Origin: Streptomyces sp. C10-9-1
GTDB lineage: Bacteria > Actinomycetota > Actinomycetes > Streptomycetales > Streptomycetaceae
NCBI RefSeq assembly: GCF_024497955.1
Contig: NZ_JANHKP010000014.1
Span: 124,001-188,000 of the forward strand
Direction: 5' to 3'
DNA: 64,000 nucleotides
This document shows, in pieces, positions 25,591 through 35,966 of the stretch (its first letter is position 1; each line of letters begins with the position of its first letter). Below the pieces are notes generated by a model. It saw only the letters and a program-made list of their open reading frames with translations, made no database searches and had not been told where the DNA came from. Both the position numbers and the translations under genes were made by a program.

Positions 25591-26274
25591 CTACTCGGGT
25601 GCGGACGCCGCGTGCGCCGCGCGGTCCAGCAGGCCGGTGCGGGCCGCGAGCGCGGCCGCCTCCAGCCTGGAGCCGACCCCCAGCTTCATCAGCACCCGCT
25701 GGACATGGGTCCGGGCGGTGCTCGGGGCGATGCCCATCCCCGCCGCGATCAGGCGCGTGTCCTCGCCCTCCGCCACCCGCACCAGCACCTCGACCTCGCG
25801 CGGGGTGAGCAGGGCGAGCAGCCGCTGGCCCTCGTCGTCCGGCTGGGCCGCCGGGTTCAGCAGTTCGGCGAAGGCCCCGTGCAGGAGCAGCGGGGCCACC
25901 GCCGCCTCACCGGCGCGCGCCTTCAGCAGGGCGCGTTCGACGCCCTCGATCCGCTCGTCGTGGCGCACGTACCCGGAGGCCCCGGCGGCGAAGGCCGCCG
26001 CGATGCCCCGCGGGCTGGGCACCGGCCCCAGGACGACCACCGCCACCTGGGGCCGTTCGCGCTTGATCCGCACCACGGGGTCGAACGCCCCCGGTGCCGC
26101 CGGCGCCTGCGTGCCCAGCAGGCACACCTCCGGAGCGCGGGCCACGACCAGGTCCGCCGCCCCGGCCGCCGGAGCGGCCGCGGCGAGCACCCGGTGCCCA
26201 CGCAGTTTCAGCGCCGAGGCGAGAGCCTCGGCGAGCAGTCTGTGGTCGTCGACCACGATGAGCCGCACGCCCAT
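25591..26274 (-). CDS. LuxR-type response-regulator-like protein with degenerate receiver
   Basis: 227 residues. It starts with LIVVDDHRLLAEALASAL, like a receiver, but the phosphoacceptor position reads EVCLLG54TQAP: Gly replaces Asp. The usual Lys near the end of the receiver is Arg (GYVRHDE). The C-terminal HTH is normal: LTPREVEVLVRVAEGEDTRLIAAGMGIAPSTARTHVQRVLMKLGVGS. It is therefore probably not controlled by phosphorylation. It resembles the regulator at 22998-23756 and may be a diverged paralogue. ATG 26274 follows GGGAGGG. Confidence 0.82.
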   Translation of the reverse strand: MGVRLIVVDDHRLLAEALASALKLRGHRVLAAAAPAAGAADLVVARAPEVCLLGTQAPAAPGAFDPVVRIKRERPQVAVVVLGPVPSPRGIAAAFAAGASGYVRHDERIEGVERALLKARAGEAAVAPLLLHGAFAELLNPAAQPDDEGQRLLALLTPREVEVLVRVAEGEDTRLIAAGMGIAPSTARTHVQRVLMKLGVGSRLEAAALAARTGLLDRAAHAASAPE

Positions 26275-26553
26275 CAACCCTCCCCGTCGGAGCGGACCCC
26301 CCGGCCCTCCTGACCCCCGGCAAGCTACACGCTCGCACCGCCGGGCGCCCGCCGATCACCGCAGATCACCGTGGATCCGGTGCCCGGAGCGGCCCGTTCC
26401 CGGCGCACCGGACCGCCCGGGGAGCCCGTCGGCCCCCCGCCGGGGGCGCCCCGGTGCCCCGGGACGCCGCGGGCCCGGGCCGCCGCGGAACGGCGGGCCG
26501 GGCCCGTGGGGTGTGTCCCCCGCCGCGTCCGCGGTCGGCGGACGGACGGCGGG

Positions 26554-28464
26554 TCAGTCGACGGCCGAGAAGGCGACCGCCAGGTACTCCTTGCCGAACT
26601 GCGAGTCGTTCTCACGGGGCTTGCTCAGCAGGTCCTGCGAGATGAAGAACCGGCCCGCGTGGTAGCGGTACTCGGACCCGCTCTCCGTGAAGCGCGTCTC
26701 GACGTCCCTCACCGACCGGTCCGAGGGGTTCTCCAGCAGCAGCGTCTCCTTGAACGTGGCCCCGTCGATGCTGACGACCTGCCCGCCCTTGTCGTAGGGG
26801 GGCCGCTTGTAGACGATCAGGTTGCCTCCGTCCATGCGGAGCGGCAGCGCGTAGTAGCCCTCTCCCGCGTCCGCGCGCTCCGGTGCGCCCTTCCCGGTGG
26901 CCAGGTCGAAGGCGACGATCTCGTTGGTGCGGCCCGTGCTGTCGGCGCTCCCCTCGTGCTCGGCGGTCGGGAGGTAGAGCTTGCCGTTCCCCACCAGCAC
27001 GAACTGGCAGCCCTCCACGCCGTCGCTGGCCGAGCAGCGGGCCAGGTAGTTGTCGCCGGGAGCGGCGATCTTGGCACGCAGCTTGCCGGTCGCGGCATCG
27101 ATCGAGAAGAAGTCCGAGATGCCGTAGGAGCCGGTGTCGCCCACGTCGGCCGCGACCACGAGCGGGTCGGTGGAGACGATCCGGGCGTCCTCGACGCCGT
27201 CGGGCATCGCGAAACTCGACAGCGGGGCGCCGCTGTCCGGGTCGACCGGCTGCACGGTCGCCGTGCGGCTGCCGTACTCGCCGCAGGTGCGCACGGCGAC
27301 CAGGGCCTCTCCCCCGCCGTAGCCGATGTCGCGGCAGTTCTGCGCGTCGACGGTCGGCTTCCACTTGACCTTTCCGGTGGCGAGGTCGAAGGCGGCGCCG
27401 CCGTAGAGCCCTCCGGCGGCGACCGTGGCGCCGCTCAGCGTCACCTGCTCGAACTGCGTCTTGTCGTCCCCCGTGGTGCCCCCGCTGACGGAGGTGCTCC
27501 ACTTCAGGGCGCCGGTGCCCAGGTCGACGACACCGACCTCGGTGCAGCGCTCGAAGAACTTGGGGGCGGTGCGCTTCCTGGCCTCGAAGAGGATCGCGGT
27601 CAGGCCGTCCTCGGTGGTGTGGCGGGAGGCTCCGCAGACCTGGCCGGGCAGCGGCGTGGTCCACAGGACGGTGCCCTCGGCCACGTCGTAGCCGACGAGC
27701 GAGTCGGCGCCCGGCTTCACGAACGTCTTGTCGGTCACCCAGGAGCCGGGGACGGCCATCAGGTCCTCGCGGGCGGGTTCGGGCAGCTGGTAGGCGACCT
27801 TCGAGGCGGTGCGGGCGCCGGGCTTCTCCTGACCGGACCCGTCCGGGGCCTTGCCGGAGTCGCCCTGGCCCCCCTGGCCCCCTGAGGAGCCCCCGGCGCT
27901 GCTGCCGGCCTCCTCCTTGCCCTCGACGCCGCTCACCGAGGCGTAGACGATGCCGCCGCCGACGATCAGCACGATCGCGACGCAGGCCGCGATGACGATC
28001 TTCGTCGAGGTGCTGATCCCGCGGCGTCCGCCGGGGCCCGGCTGAGGCGCCGTCGGCTGGGTGGGGTAGCCGTACGGCGGCTGCCCCGGGGCGCCCTGCT
28101 GCGGATAGCCGTAGGACGGCTGCCCGGGGGCGCCCTGCTGCGGATGGCCGTAGGGCTGGGTGGGCGCGGCCCCCGGGGCCCCGAACGGCTGGGTGGGGGG
28201 CGGGCCCTGCGGGTAGCCGTAGGCGCCCGCGTCCTGCGGTGCCCCGGCCGGCGGCGGGACGGGTGCGCCGAAGCCTCCGGCGGGCGGCTCCTGGGGCGCC
28301 CCGAAGCCCTGGGAGGCCGGTGCGCCGGGGGCCTCGCCTGCCGGGCGCCCGGCCGGGGGACCGGCGGCGGGCGGACCCTGCGGCGGTGGGGCCGGGGTCT
28401 CGCCCCCGGAGTTCCCGGACGGGGGATCCGCGGGGGGCTGGTGGGGCGGCGGGGGCTGGGTCAT
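26554..28464 (-). CDS. PQQ-binding-like beta-propeller membrane protein (paralogue 1)
   Basis: 636 residues. The N-terminal ~145 residues are Pro/Gly/Gln-rich and cytoplasmic, with repeats of (Y/S)GYPQQGAPGQP. One helix follows (IVIAACVAIVLIVGGGIVYASV), then a Ser/Gly linker. An extracytoplasmic PQQ-like beta-propeller comes last, with blades such as VGYDVAEGTVLWTTPLPG, VDLGTGALKWSTSVSG and FDLATGKVKWKP. No enzyme motif is visible. Such proteins bind ligands or scaffold at the membrane. It follows its paralogue (28521-30293) by 56 nt in the same direction. Confidence 0.85.
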   Translation of the reverse strand: MTQPPPPHQPPADPPSGNSGGETPAPPPQGPPAAGPPAGRPAGEAPGAPASQGFGAPQEPPAGGFGAPVPPPAGAPQDAGAYGYPQGPPPTQPFGAPGAAPTQPYGHPQQGAPGQPSYGYPQQGAPGQPPYGYPTQPTAPQPGPGGRRGISTSTKIVIAACVAIVLIVGGGIVYASVSGVEGKEEAGSSAGGSSGGQGGQGDSGKAPDGSGQEKPGARTASKVAYQLPEPAREDLMAVPGSWVTDKTFVKPGADSLVGYDVAEGTVLWTTPLPGQVCGASRHTTEDGLTAILFEARKRTAPKFFERCTEVGVVDLGTGALKWSTSVSGGTTGDDKTQFEQVTLSGATVAAGGLYGGAAFDLATGKVKWKPTVDAQNCRDIGYGGGEALVAVRTCGEYGSRTATVQPVDPDSGAPLSSFAMPDGVEDARIVSTDPLVVAADVGDTGSYGISDFFSIDAATGKLRAKIAAPGDNYLARCSASDGVEGCQFVLVGNGKLYLPTAEHEGSADSTGRTNEIVAFDLATGKGAPERADAGEGYYALPLRMDGGNLIVYKRPPYDKGGQVVSIDGATFKETLLLENPSDRSVRDVETRFTESGSEYRYHAGRFFISQDLLSKPRENDSQFGKEYLAVAFSAVD

Positions 28465-28520
28465 CTGCGTCTACCTCGTCGTACGGGAGGGAAAGGCGGG
28501 GAGCGGAGGACGGGGCGGCG

Positions 28521-30293
28521 TCAGGAGCCGAAGCCCATCAGCGTCTTCGTCTCCAGCTCCTCCTCGTCGTTGCTGGCACTCACCCGCCCGCTGGCGAGGA
28601 AGAAGCGGCCGTCGGCGTACGCCGTCCTCGGCGAGTGGAAGGAGCTCTCGATCCGCGCGGTCGAGGCGGGGTTCTGCAGCACCGTCCTCGGTGCGCCGCC
28701 GGCCGGGGCGATGGTGGCGAGGGTGCCGCCCGTGTCGTGGCGGGCGGTCATGTAGACGAGGACCCGGCCGCCCTCCATCCGCAGCGGGGTCATCTCCCGC
28801 TCGGCGGGGGCCTTGGTGCGCCAGACCGGCTTGCCGGTGTCCAGGCCGAAGGCCACGACCTCGTTGGCCTTGCCGAAGCCGGTGTCCGTCGCCATGTAGA
28901 AGTAGCGGGAGTCCGCGGCCACGCCGGTGCAGCCCTGGAGGTTCTGGCCGAAGACGACGAAGGCGCCGCCGTTGCAGCGGGGGGCGTACGAGTCGTCCCC
29001 GCCCTGGATCGTCGCCCGCTGGCTGCCGTTGTCGGTGAGCGACAGGATCGACCACTTCTTGGGCTCGTTCTGCCTGATCGACACGACCAGCGGACTCACC
29101 GAGAAGACCTTGTCGATCTCCCACCCCTCGGGGGTGTCGTAGGTCCAGCGCGGCTTGCCGGTCGCCGGGTCGATCCCCTGGAGCTGCTGCTTGGGGTTCT
29201 TGTAGTCGCCCGTCGGGCAGCTGGCGGCGGCGATCAGCTTCGGGCCGCCCGCGAAGGCGAAGGGCTTGCAGTCGCCGGCGGGCTTGCCGAACAGCTGCCT
29301 GCCGTCGGCGAGCGAGAAGCCGTGGGAGTTGCTGCCGCCCGCGACCGCCAGCGTGCTGCCGGAGATGGCGAGCGTGTAGTCGGCCAGGGAGGCGAAGGCG
29401 CCGCTCGGCTTCGGGATGGACTTCTTCCAGCCCGCCTTGCCGGTCCTGAGGTCGACCATCTGGAGGTCGTTGCACTTGGCCTTGTCGGTCAGGCCGTCCT
29501 CGATGCCGAAGACGATCCGGCCGTCGGCGGAGGGGGCGTCGGGCGCCGAGCACACGGTGGTGGCGACCGGGACGCTCCACTTCTTGGTGCCGTCCTTCAC
29601 CGAGTACCCGGCGATCTCCCGGTACATGGCCTTGACCACGGTGTCGCCGACGGTCCACGGGCCGAAGACCCGGGCGCCGCCGCGGGGCAGGTCGACGTCG
29701 TTCTTGGTGAGGAACAGGACCCTGGACTCGCCGTCCTTGCGTCCGGCGTTGAGGTCCTCCGCCTGCTCCCGGCCCCCGCCGGGGCCCTTGCCGTCGCCCT
29801 TGTCGACCTCGTCCCCGCCCCCGTCCGCGTCCGCGGCGGGGGTCGGCGTCGCCGCGCCGGACTCGGCGGCGACGGGGGCGTCCTTCTTCCCGCCGCCGCT
29901 CAGCGCCAGGTACGTCCCGCCGCCGACGAGGAGGAGGCCGGCAACGGAGGCGGCGACGACGGCACCGGTCCTGCCCTTGAAGGGGGAGCCGGGGCGCTTG
30001 CCGGGGGGCGGGGTCGGGGCGCCGGGGTACTGGGGCTGCCCCGGGTAGCCGTAGGGGCCCGGCTGGTTGTAGGGGCCGGGCTGCTGCTGGTACGGGCCGG
30101 GCTGCTGGTACGGGCCGGGCTGCCCGGCCTGCGGGTAGCCGTAGCCGGGGGCCTGGCCCGGCTGCCCGGCCTGCGGGTAGCCGTAGCCGGGCGGCGGGCC
30201 GGCGGGCGGAGCCTGGGGAGGCTGCGCGGGCCGCGGGGAGACGCCCTGCGGGTCCTCGGGGGCTCCGAAGCCCGGCTGCGGCGGCTGTGTCAT
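28521..30293 (-). CDS. PQQ-binding-like beta-propeller membrane protein (paralogue 2)
   Basis: 590 residues with the same plan as its downstream neighbour. A Pro/Gly/Tyr-rich N-terminal tail (GYGYPQAGQPGQ repeats) is followed by one helix (AVVAASVAGLLLVGGGTYLAL) and an acidic linker. The PQQ-like propeller has blades VFGPWTVGDTVVKAMYRE, MVDLRTGKAGWKKSIP and IDPATGKPRWTYDTP. The two genes are a tandem duplication that has diverged. First gene of the pair; promoter presumably in 30294-30500. Confidence 0.85.
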   Translation of the reverse strand: MTQPPQPGFGAPEDPQGVSPRPAQPPQAPPAGPPPGYGYPQAGQPGQAPGYGYPQAGQPGPYQQPGPYQQQPGPYNQPGPYGYPGQPQYPGAPTPPPGKRPGSPFKGRTGAVVAASVAGLLLVGGGTYLALSGGGKKDAPVAAESGAATPTPAADADGGGDEVDKGDGKGPGGGREQAEDLNAGRKDGESRVLFLTKNDVDLPRGGARVFGPWTVGDTVVKAMYREIAGYSVKDGTKKWSVPVATTVCSAPDAPSADGRIVFGIEDGLTDKAKCNDLQMVDLRTGKAGWKKSIPKPSGAFASLADYTLAISGSTLAVAGGSNSHGFSLADGRQLFGKPAGDCKPFAFAGGPKLIAAASCPTGDYKNPKQQLQGIDPATGKPRWTYDTPEGWEIDKVFSVSPLVVSIRQNEPKKWSILSLTDNGSQRATIQGGDDSYAPRCNGGAFVVFGQNLQGCTGVAADSRYFYMATDTGFGKANEVVAFGLDTGKPVWRTKAPAEREMTPLRMEGGRVLVYMTARHDTGGTLATIAPAGGAPRTVLQNPASTARIESSFHSPRTAYADGRFFLASGRVSASNDEEELETKTLMGFGS

Positions 30294-30695
30294 GGCGTAC
30301 TTCTCCTCCGGTCTGCTGCTCCCGGCACCCCGTCGGTCTCCCGCCCGGGCGCTGCCGAAAGGTCCCCCACCCCCGTGTGCACCGGCGTCCGGGGCGCGGT
30401 GGGAGCACCCAGGTCCGGAAGGAGCTGATCGGACGTGTCCGTCGCTTGTTTCTTTTCGGCCGACCGTGGTCGGGCGCGCTTCTTTGTATCACCCGCGACG
30501 AACGCGAAAACGGGCCGCTTCTCCCCTGTTCCCAAGGGAGGACCGGCCCGTGACGCTGTTGTTATGCGCTTTCCACGGCGCCTCCACGAACCACATCCGG
30601 CCACGGAACCGGCGCCCGGGCACGGGAGTTCACGGCCGGAGCCGCCGCCTCCGGCGCCCCGCGGCCAGGGGAGTGGGGTGCGCCGGGGGGCCCGT
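30294..30695. other. intergenic region between ABC-F gene and PQQ-propeller genes
   Basis: 402 nt, no gene. It holds the terminator of the ABC-F gene (30507-30551) and should hold the promoter of the PQQ pair. GATACAAAG (minus strand, near 30485) is a possible -10 region but no convincing -35 is seen. Confidence 0.5.
30507..30551 (-). terminator. terminator downstream of the ABC-F gene
   Basis: Read on the minus strand, ACGGGCCG and CGGCCCGT enclose CCTCCC/GGGGAG pairs, followed by TTTT. This is an imperfect hairpin with a T-run, about 145 nt after the ABC-F stop. Confidence 0.5.
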
Positions 30696-32507
<1,812 letters not shown>

Positions 32508-32728
32508 GACTCTCCTGCCAGGGGGAACGAACGACGTCCCAGCCTAAGGGCTGTGCCGCGGTCCCCGGCGGGCGCACGACGGCGGCCGCGGCACCCCGCC
32601 GCGTCGCCGCGTCCCCGGAGCGCACCCGGCACGGGGCGTCCCCCGCCGCGCCGCGCGCCGCATTGCGGGCCCGCGCGCCGGTCCGCCGGGGGGGGCGGCG
32701 GAGCGCCCCCGAGCCCGCGCGCCGCCCC

Positions 32729-34072
32729 TCAGCGCCGCCACACGCGCGGCTCGACCGGTGCGGAGGGGCGGCCGGCCCGGGCGACGAGCAGCCAGCCGCC
32801 CAGCACCATGGCGAGCGCGGACGGGGCGGAGACCGGCACCGCGACGAGCACGGCGGTCCGGCCGTCCAGGATGCCGCCGAAGCCCACCAGGGACAGGCCC
32901 AGCACCCCGAAGAGGCAGAGTGCGGCGCCGACCGCCGCGAGGGGTCCCGAACCGGGCCGGGGCGAGGCACCCGGAGTGCCCGGCATCTCGAAGCGGCGGA
33001 AGACCGCCACCAGCAGGGCGGTGAACACCGCGGCGGCCGCCAGCCGCGGCGGGACCTGCGCCCACCAGGCCCCCGTGGCGGGTGCGGGCAGCGGCGCACC
33101 GACGGCGAGCAGCGCCGCGTAGACACCGAGCATCGCGGTCAGGTGCCACAGGAACGCGGTCATCGCGACCCCGTTGGCGGCGACGACCGCCCGCCACACG
33201 CGCGCCCTGCCCGCGAGCCGGGTGCCGGGCCCGCGCAGCAGCTCCACGGCGCCGACCAGCCAGAGGGCGTGGCAGAGCAGGGCGAGGGTCGGCGGGGCCA
33301 TGTTGGAGACCTCCTCGCCGGGCATGCCCACCATGGAGAGCGGATAGGGGCCGAGGGCCACCAGCGCGGCGGCGCCCGCGAGTCCGCCGGCGGCGAGCAG
33401 GCCGGGGCGCCGGATCATGCCGTCCGCGCGCAGGAAGCCGAGCTGGTGGACGGCGAGCCAGACGAGGGCGAAGTTGAGGTACCCCACGTACGGCACGCCG
33501 AAGGCGAAGCGCAGCAGGTCGACGGCGGCGACCGCCCCGGCGAGGGCGAGGGGCACCCGGGCTCCGGCCCGCTCGTGGAGCCGCAGCAGCGGCGGGGTGA
33601 GGGCGACCACGGCGAGGTAGACGCCGATGAACCACAGCGGCTGCGCGACCAGTCGCAGCGCCGCGCCCACGGGCCCGCGGTCCGCGCCGAGGACGGCCGC
33701 GACCAGGGCCGCGGCCGTCCAGACGAGCACGAACGCCGCGGTGGGCACCAGCAGCCGCCGCGACCGGCCGTGCAGGAAGGCCGCGTAGACGCTCCGCGCC
33801 GGAAGGCGGCGGCGCAGGGACCGGAAGGTGAGCGCGTGGGCGAAGCCGCCGACGAAGAAGAAGACCGGCATCACCTGGAGCACCCAGGTCAGGACCTGGA
33901 GCCCGGGGAGGGAGGCGAGCAGGTTGCCGACCCGCCCGTCGGCGGTGACGGCGGCCATCAGCCAGTGCCCGCAGACGACGGTGGCGAGTGAGGCGACCCG
34001 CAGCAGGTCGGCGTAGCGGTCGCGGGTTCCGGGGGTGTTCCGGGCGAGCTCGCGGACGGTGGTCGTGGTCAT
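32729..34072 (-). CDS. acyltransferase family membrane protein (Acyl_transf_3 type)
   Basis: 447 residues, about ten helices. The N-terminal region DLLRVASLATVVCGHWLMAAV and VMPVFFFVGGFAHALTF are the two conserved segments of OafA/NolL-type integral membrane acyltransferases, which acylate sugars or lipids with acyl groups from the cytoplasm. C-terminal helices end in a basic tail. The substrate cannot be told. Start ambiguous: ATG 34072 chosen, GTG 34081 is an alternative. Upstream lies ispE, 110 nt away. Confidence 0.83.
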   Translation of the reverse strand: MTTTTVRELARNTPGTRDRYADLLRVASLATVVCGHWLMAAVTADGRVGNLLASLPGLQVLTWVLQVMPVFFFVGGFAHALTFRSLRRRLPARSVYAAFLHGRSRRLLVPTAAFVLVWTAAALVAAVLGADRGPVGAALRLVAQPLWFIGVYLAVVALTPPLLRLHERAGARVPLALAGAVAAVDLLRFAFGVPYVGYLNFALVWLAVHQLGFLRADGMIRRPGLLAAGGLAGAAALVALGPYPLSMVGMPGEEVSNMAPPTLALLCHALWLVGAVELLRGPGTRLAGRARVWRAVVAANGVAMTAFLWHLTAMLGVYAALLAVGAPLPAPATGAWWAQVPPRLAAAAVFTALLVAVFRRFEMPGTPGASPRPGSGPLAAVGAALCLFGVLGLSLVGFGGILDGRTAVLVAVPVSAPSALAMVLGGWLLVARAGRPSAPVEPRVWRR

Positions 34073-34182
34073 GGGGGCCACGGTGCCGCCCGCCCGGGGC
34101 GGCGGACAGCGCCCGGGTACTCAGGTCCCGTCTGAGTACCCGGCGCCGCCGTGACCGGGCGCGCGGTGCCGCGGCGGAGTGC

Positions 34183-35097
34183 TCAGCCCCCGGCGACGAC
34201 CGTCGCCCCGGGTGCCGGAGCGAGGGCCGGACGTGCCTCGCGGCAGGTGCCCGAGGCCCGCAGCGCGGCGGCCACCGACTCGGCGGCCTCGGCGTCCTTC
34301 ACCAGGAAGGCCGTGGTGGGGCCCGAACCGGAGACCAGTCCGGCGAGCGCTCCGGCGTCCGTGCCCGCGGCCAGGGTGGCCGCGAGGGAGGGGCGCAGCG
34401 AGAGGGCGGCCGGCTGGAGGTCGTTGCCGAGGGCGTCCGCCAGGCCCGCGGTGTCGCCGGTGCGCAGTGCCTCCAGCAGCGCGGGCGAGGCGGCCGGGGT
34501 CGGGACCTCGGTACCGCGGTTCAGCCGGTCGAACTCGGCGTAGACGGCGGGAGTCGACAGGCCGCCGTCCGCCATGGCGAACACCCAGTGGAAGGCGCCG
34601 CCCACCTCCAGGGGGGTGAGCAGTTCGCCCCGGCCGGTGCCGAGTGCCGCTCCGCCGACCAGGCTGAACGGCACGTCGGAGCCCAACTCGGCACAGAGCG
34701 AGAGCAGTTCCTCCCGCGAGGAGCCGCAGCCCCACAGGGCGTCGCAGGCGAGCAGGGCGCCCGCGCCGTCCGCGGAGCCGCCCGCCATCCCGCCGGCGAC
34801 GGGGATGTCCTTGCGGATGTGGAGGTGCACGTTCGGGGTGATGCCGTGCCGTGCGGCGAGGAGTTCGGCGGCGCGGACGGCGAGGTTGGTGCGGTCCAGC
34901 GGCACCTGGCCGGCCCCCGGGCCCTCGCAGGTGACGGCCGGTGCCGCGGCCTCGGCCACGGTGACCTCGTCGTACAGGCCGACGGCGAGGAAGACGTTGG
35001 CCAGGTCGTGGTAGCCGTCCGGCCGGGCTCCGCCGACCGCGAGGCGGACGTTGACCTTGGCCGGCACCCGTACCGTGACGCCCCTGGTGACACTCAC
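34183..35097 (-). CDS. ispE: 4-diphosphocytidyl-2-C-methyl-D-erythritol kinase
   Basis: 304 residues, GHMP kinase. VPAKVNVRLAVGGARPDGYHDL is the N-terminal IspE motif. IPVAGGMAGGSADGAGALL is the ATP-binding loop. VSGSGPTTAFLV is the third motif. It phosphorylates CDP-ME in the MEP isoprenoid pathway. The GTG start overlaps the rsmA stop (GTGA, 35094-35097), so rsmA-ispE are coupled, as is usual in actinobacteria. Confidence 0.95.
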   Translation of the reverse strand: MSVTRGVTVRVPAKVNVRLAVGGARPDGYHDLANVFLAVGLYDEVTVAEAAAPAVTCEGPGAGQVPLDRTNLAVRAAELLAARHGITPNVHLHIRKDIPVAGGMAGGSADGAGALLACDALWGCGSSREELLSLCAELGSDVPFSLVGGAALGTGRGELLTPLEVGGAFHWVFAMADGGLSTPAVYAEFDRLNRGTEVPTPAASPALLEALRTGDTAGLADALGNDLQPAALSLRPSLAATLAAGTDAGALAGLVSGSGPTTAFLVKDAEAAESVAAALRASGTCREARPALAPAPGATVVAGG

Positions 35098-35954
35098 TGC
35101 TTCGCCTCCGCGATCCGCGCGAACTCCTCCACCGTCAGCGACTCCCCGCGTGCCTGCGGGGAGACGCCTGCCGCCACCAGGGCGGCCTCCGCCGCCGCCG
35201 CCGACCCGGCCCAGCCCGCCAGGGCTGCGCGCAGGGTCTTGCGGCGCTGCGCGAAGGCCGCGTCGACGACGGCGAACACCTCGGCCCGGGAGGCGGTGGT
35301 GGCGAGCGGCTCGCTGCGGCGCACCAGGGACACCAGGCCGGAGTCGACGTTGGGGGCCGGCCAGAAGACGTTGCGGCCGATGGCCCCGGCCCGCCTGACC
35401 TCCGCGTACCAGTTGGCCTTCACGGACGGCACCCCGTAGACCTTGCCGCCCGGCCGGGCGGCGAGCCGGTCGGCCACCTCGGCCTGCACCATGACGAGGG
35501 TGCGCTCGATGCTCGGGAAGCGCTCCAGCATGTGCAGCAGCACCGGTACGGCCACGTTGTACGGCAGGTTGGCGACCAGCGCGGTGGGCGGCGGCCCGGG
35601 CAGTTCCTGCACCCGCATGGCGTCCGAGTGGACGAGACGGAAGCGCTCGGCCCGCTCGGGCAGCCGGGCGGCGACCGTGGCCGGCAGGGCCCCGGCCAGC
35701 ACGTCGTCGATCTCGACGGCGACGACCTGGTCGGCGGTCTCCAGCAGGGCCAGCGTCAGCGAGCCGAGTCCGGGGCCCACCTCGACGACGACGTCGTCCG
35801 GCCGGACCTCCGCGGTGCGCACGATCCGGCGGACGGTGTTGGCGTCGATGACGAAGTTCTGCCCGCGCTGCTTGGTCGGGCGTACGCCCAGCGCGGCGGC
35901 CAGTTCTCGGATGTCGGCGGGGCCGAGCAGGGCGTCGGGGTCAGTGGTGCTCAC
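35094..35954 (-). CDS. rsmA: 16S rRNA dimethyladenosine transferase RsmA/KsgA
   Basis: 286 residues. RPTKQRGQNFVIDANTVRRIV, VVEVGPGLGSLTLALLE (SAM loop), VEIDDVLAGAL and ANLPYNVAVPVLLHML (catalytic NLPYN) identify RsmA, which dimethylates two adenines near the 3' end of 16S rRNA. GTG 35954 lies 6 nt after a TAGGCT box with no SD, so translation is probably leaderless. Only 9 nt separate it from the truncated RpfB-like gene. Confidence 0.96.
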   Translation of the reverse strand: MSTTDPDALLGPADIRELAAALGVRPTKQRGQNFVIDANTVRRIVRTAEVRPDDVVVEVGPGLGSLTLALLETADQVVAVEIDDVLAGALPATVAARLPERAERFRLVHSDAMRVQELPGPPPTALVANLPYNVAVPVLLHMLERFPSIERTLVMVQAEVADRLAARPGGKVYGVPSVKANWYAEVRRAGAIGRNVFWPAPNVDSGLVSLVRRSEPLATTASRAEVFAVVDAAFAQRRKTLRAALAGWAGSAAAAEAALVAAGVSPQARGESLTVEEFARIAEAKQ

Positions 35955-35960
35955 CGATAC

Positions 35961-35966
35961 AGCCTA
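35961..35966 (-). promoter_or_regulatory. candidate -10 box (TAGGCT) of rsmA, leaderless arrangement
   Basis: TAGGCT, six bases GTATCG, then the GTG start. The box overlaps the stop region of the upstream RpfB-like gene, giving rsmA-ispE its own promoter. Confidence 0.5.

Noticed and set aside
35955..35963. Frameshift hiding the Rpf catalytic domain
   Set aside because: Only 9 nt remain before the rsmA start, so the missing domains cannot lie in another frame here.
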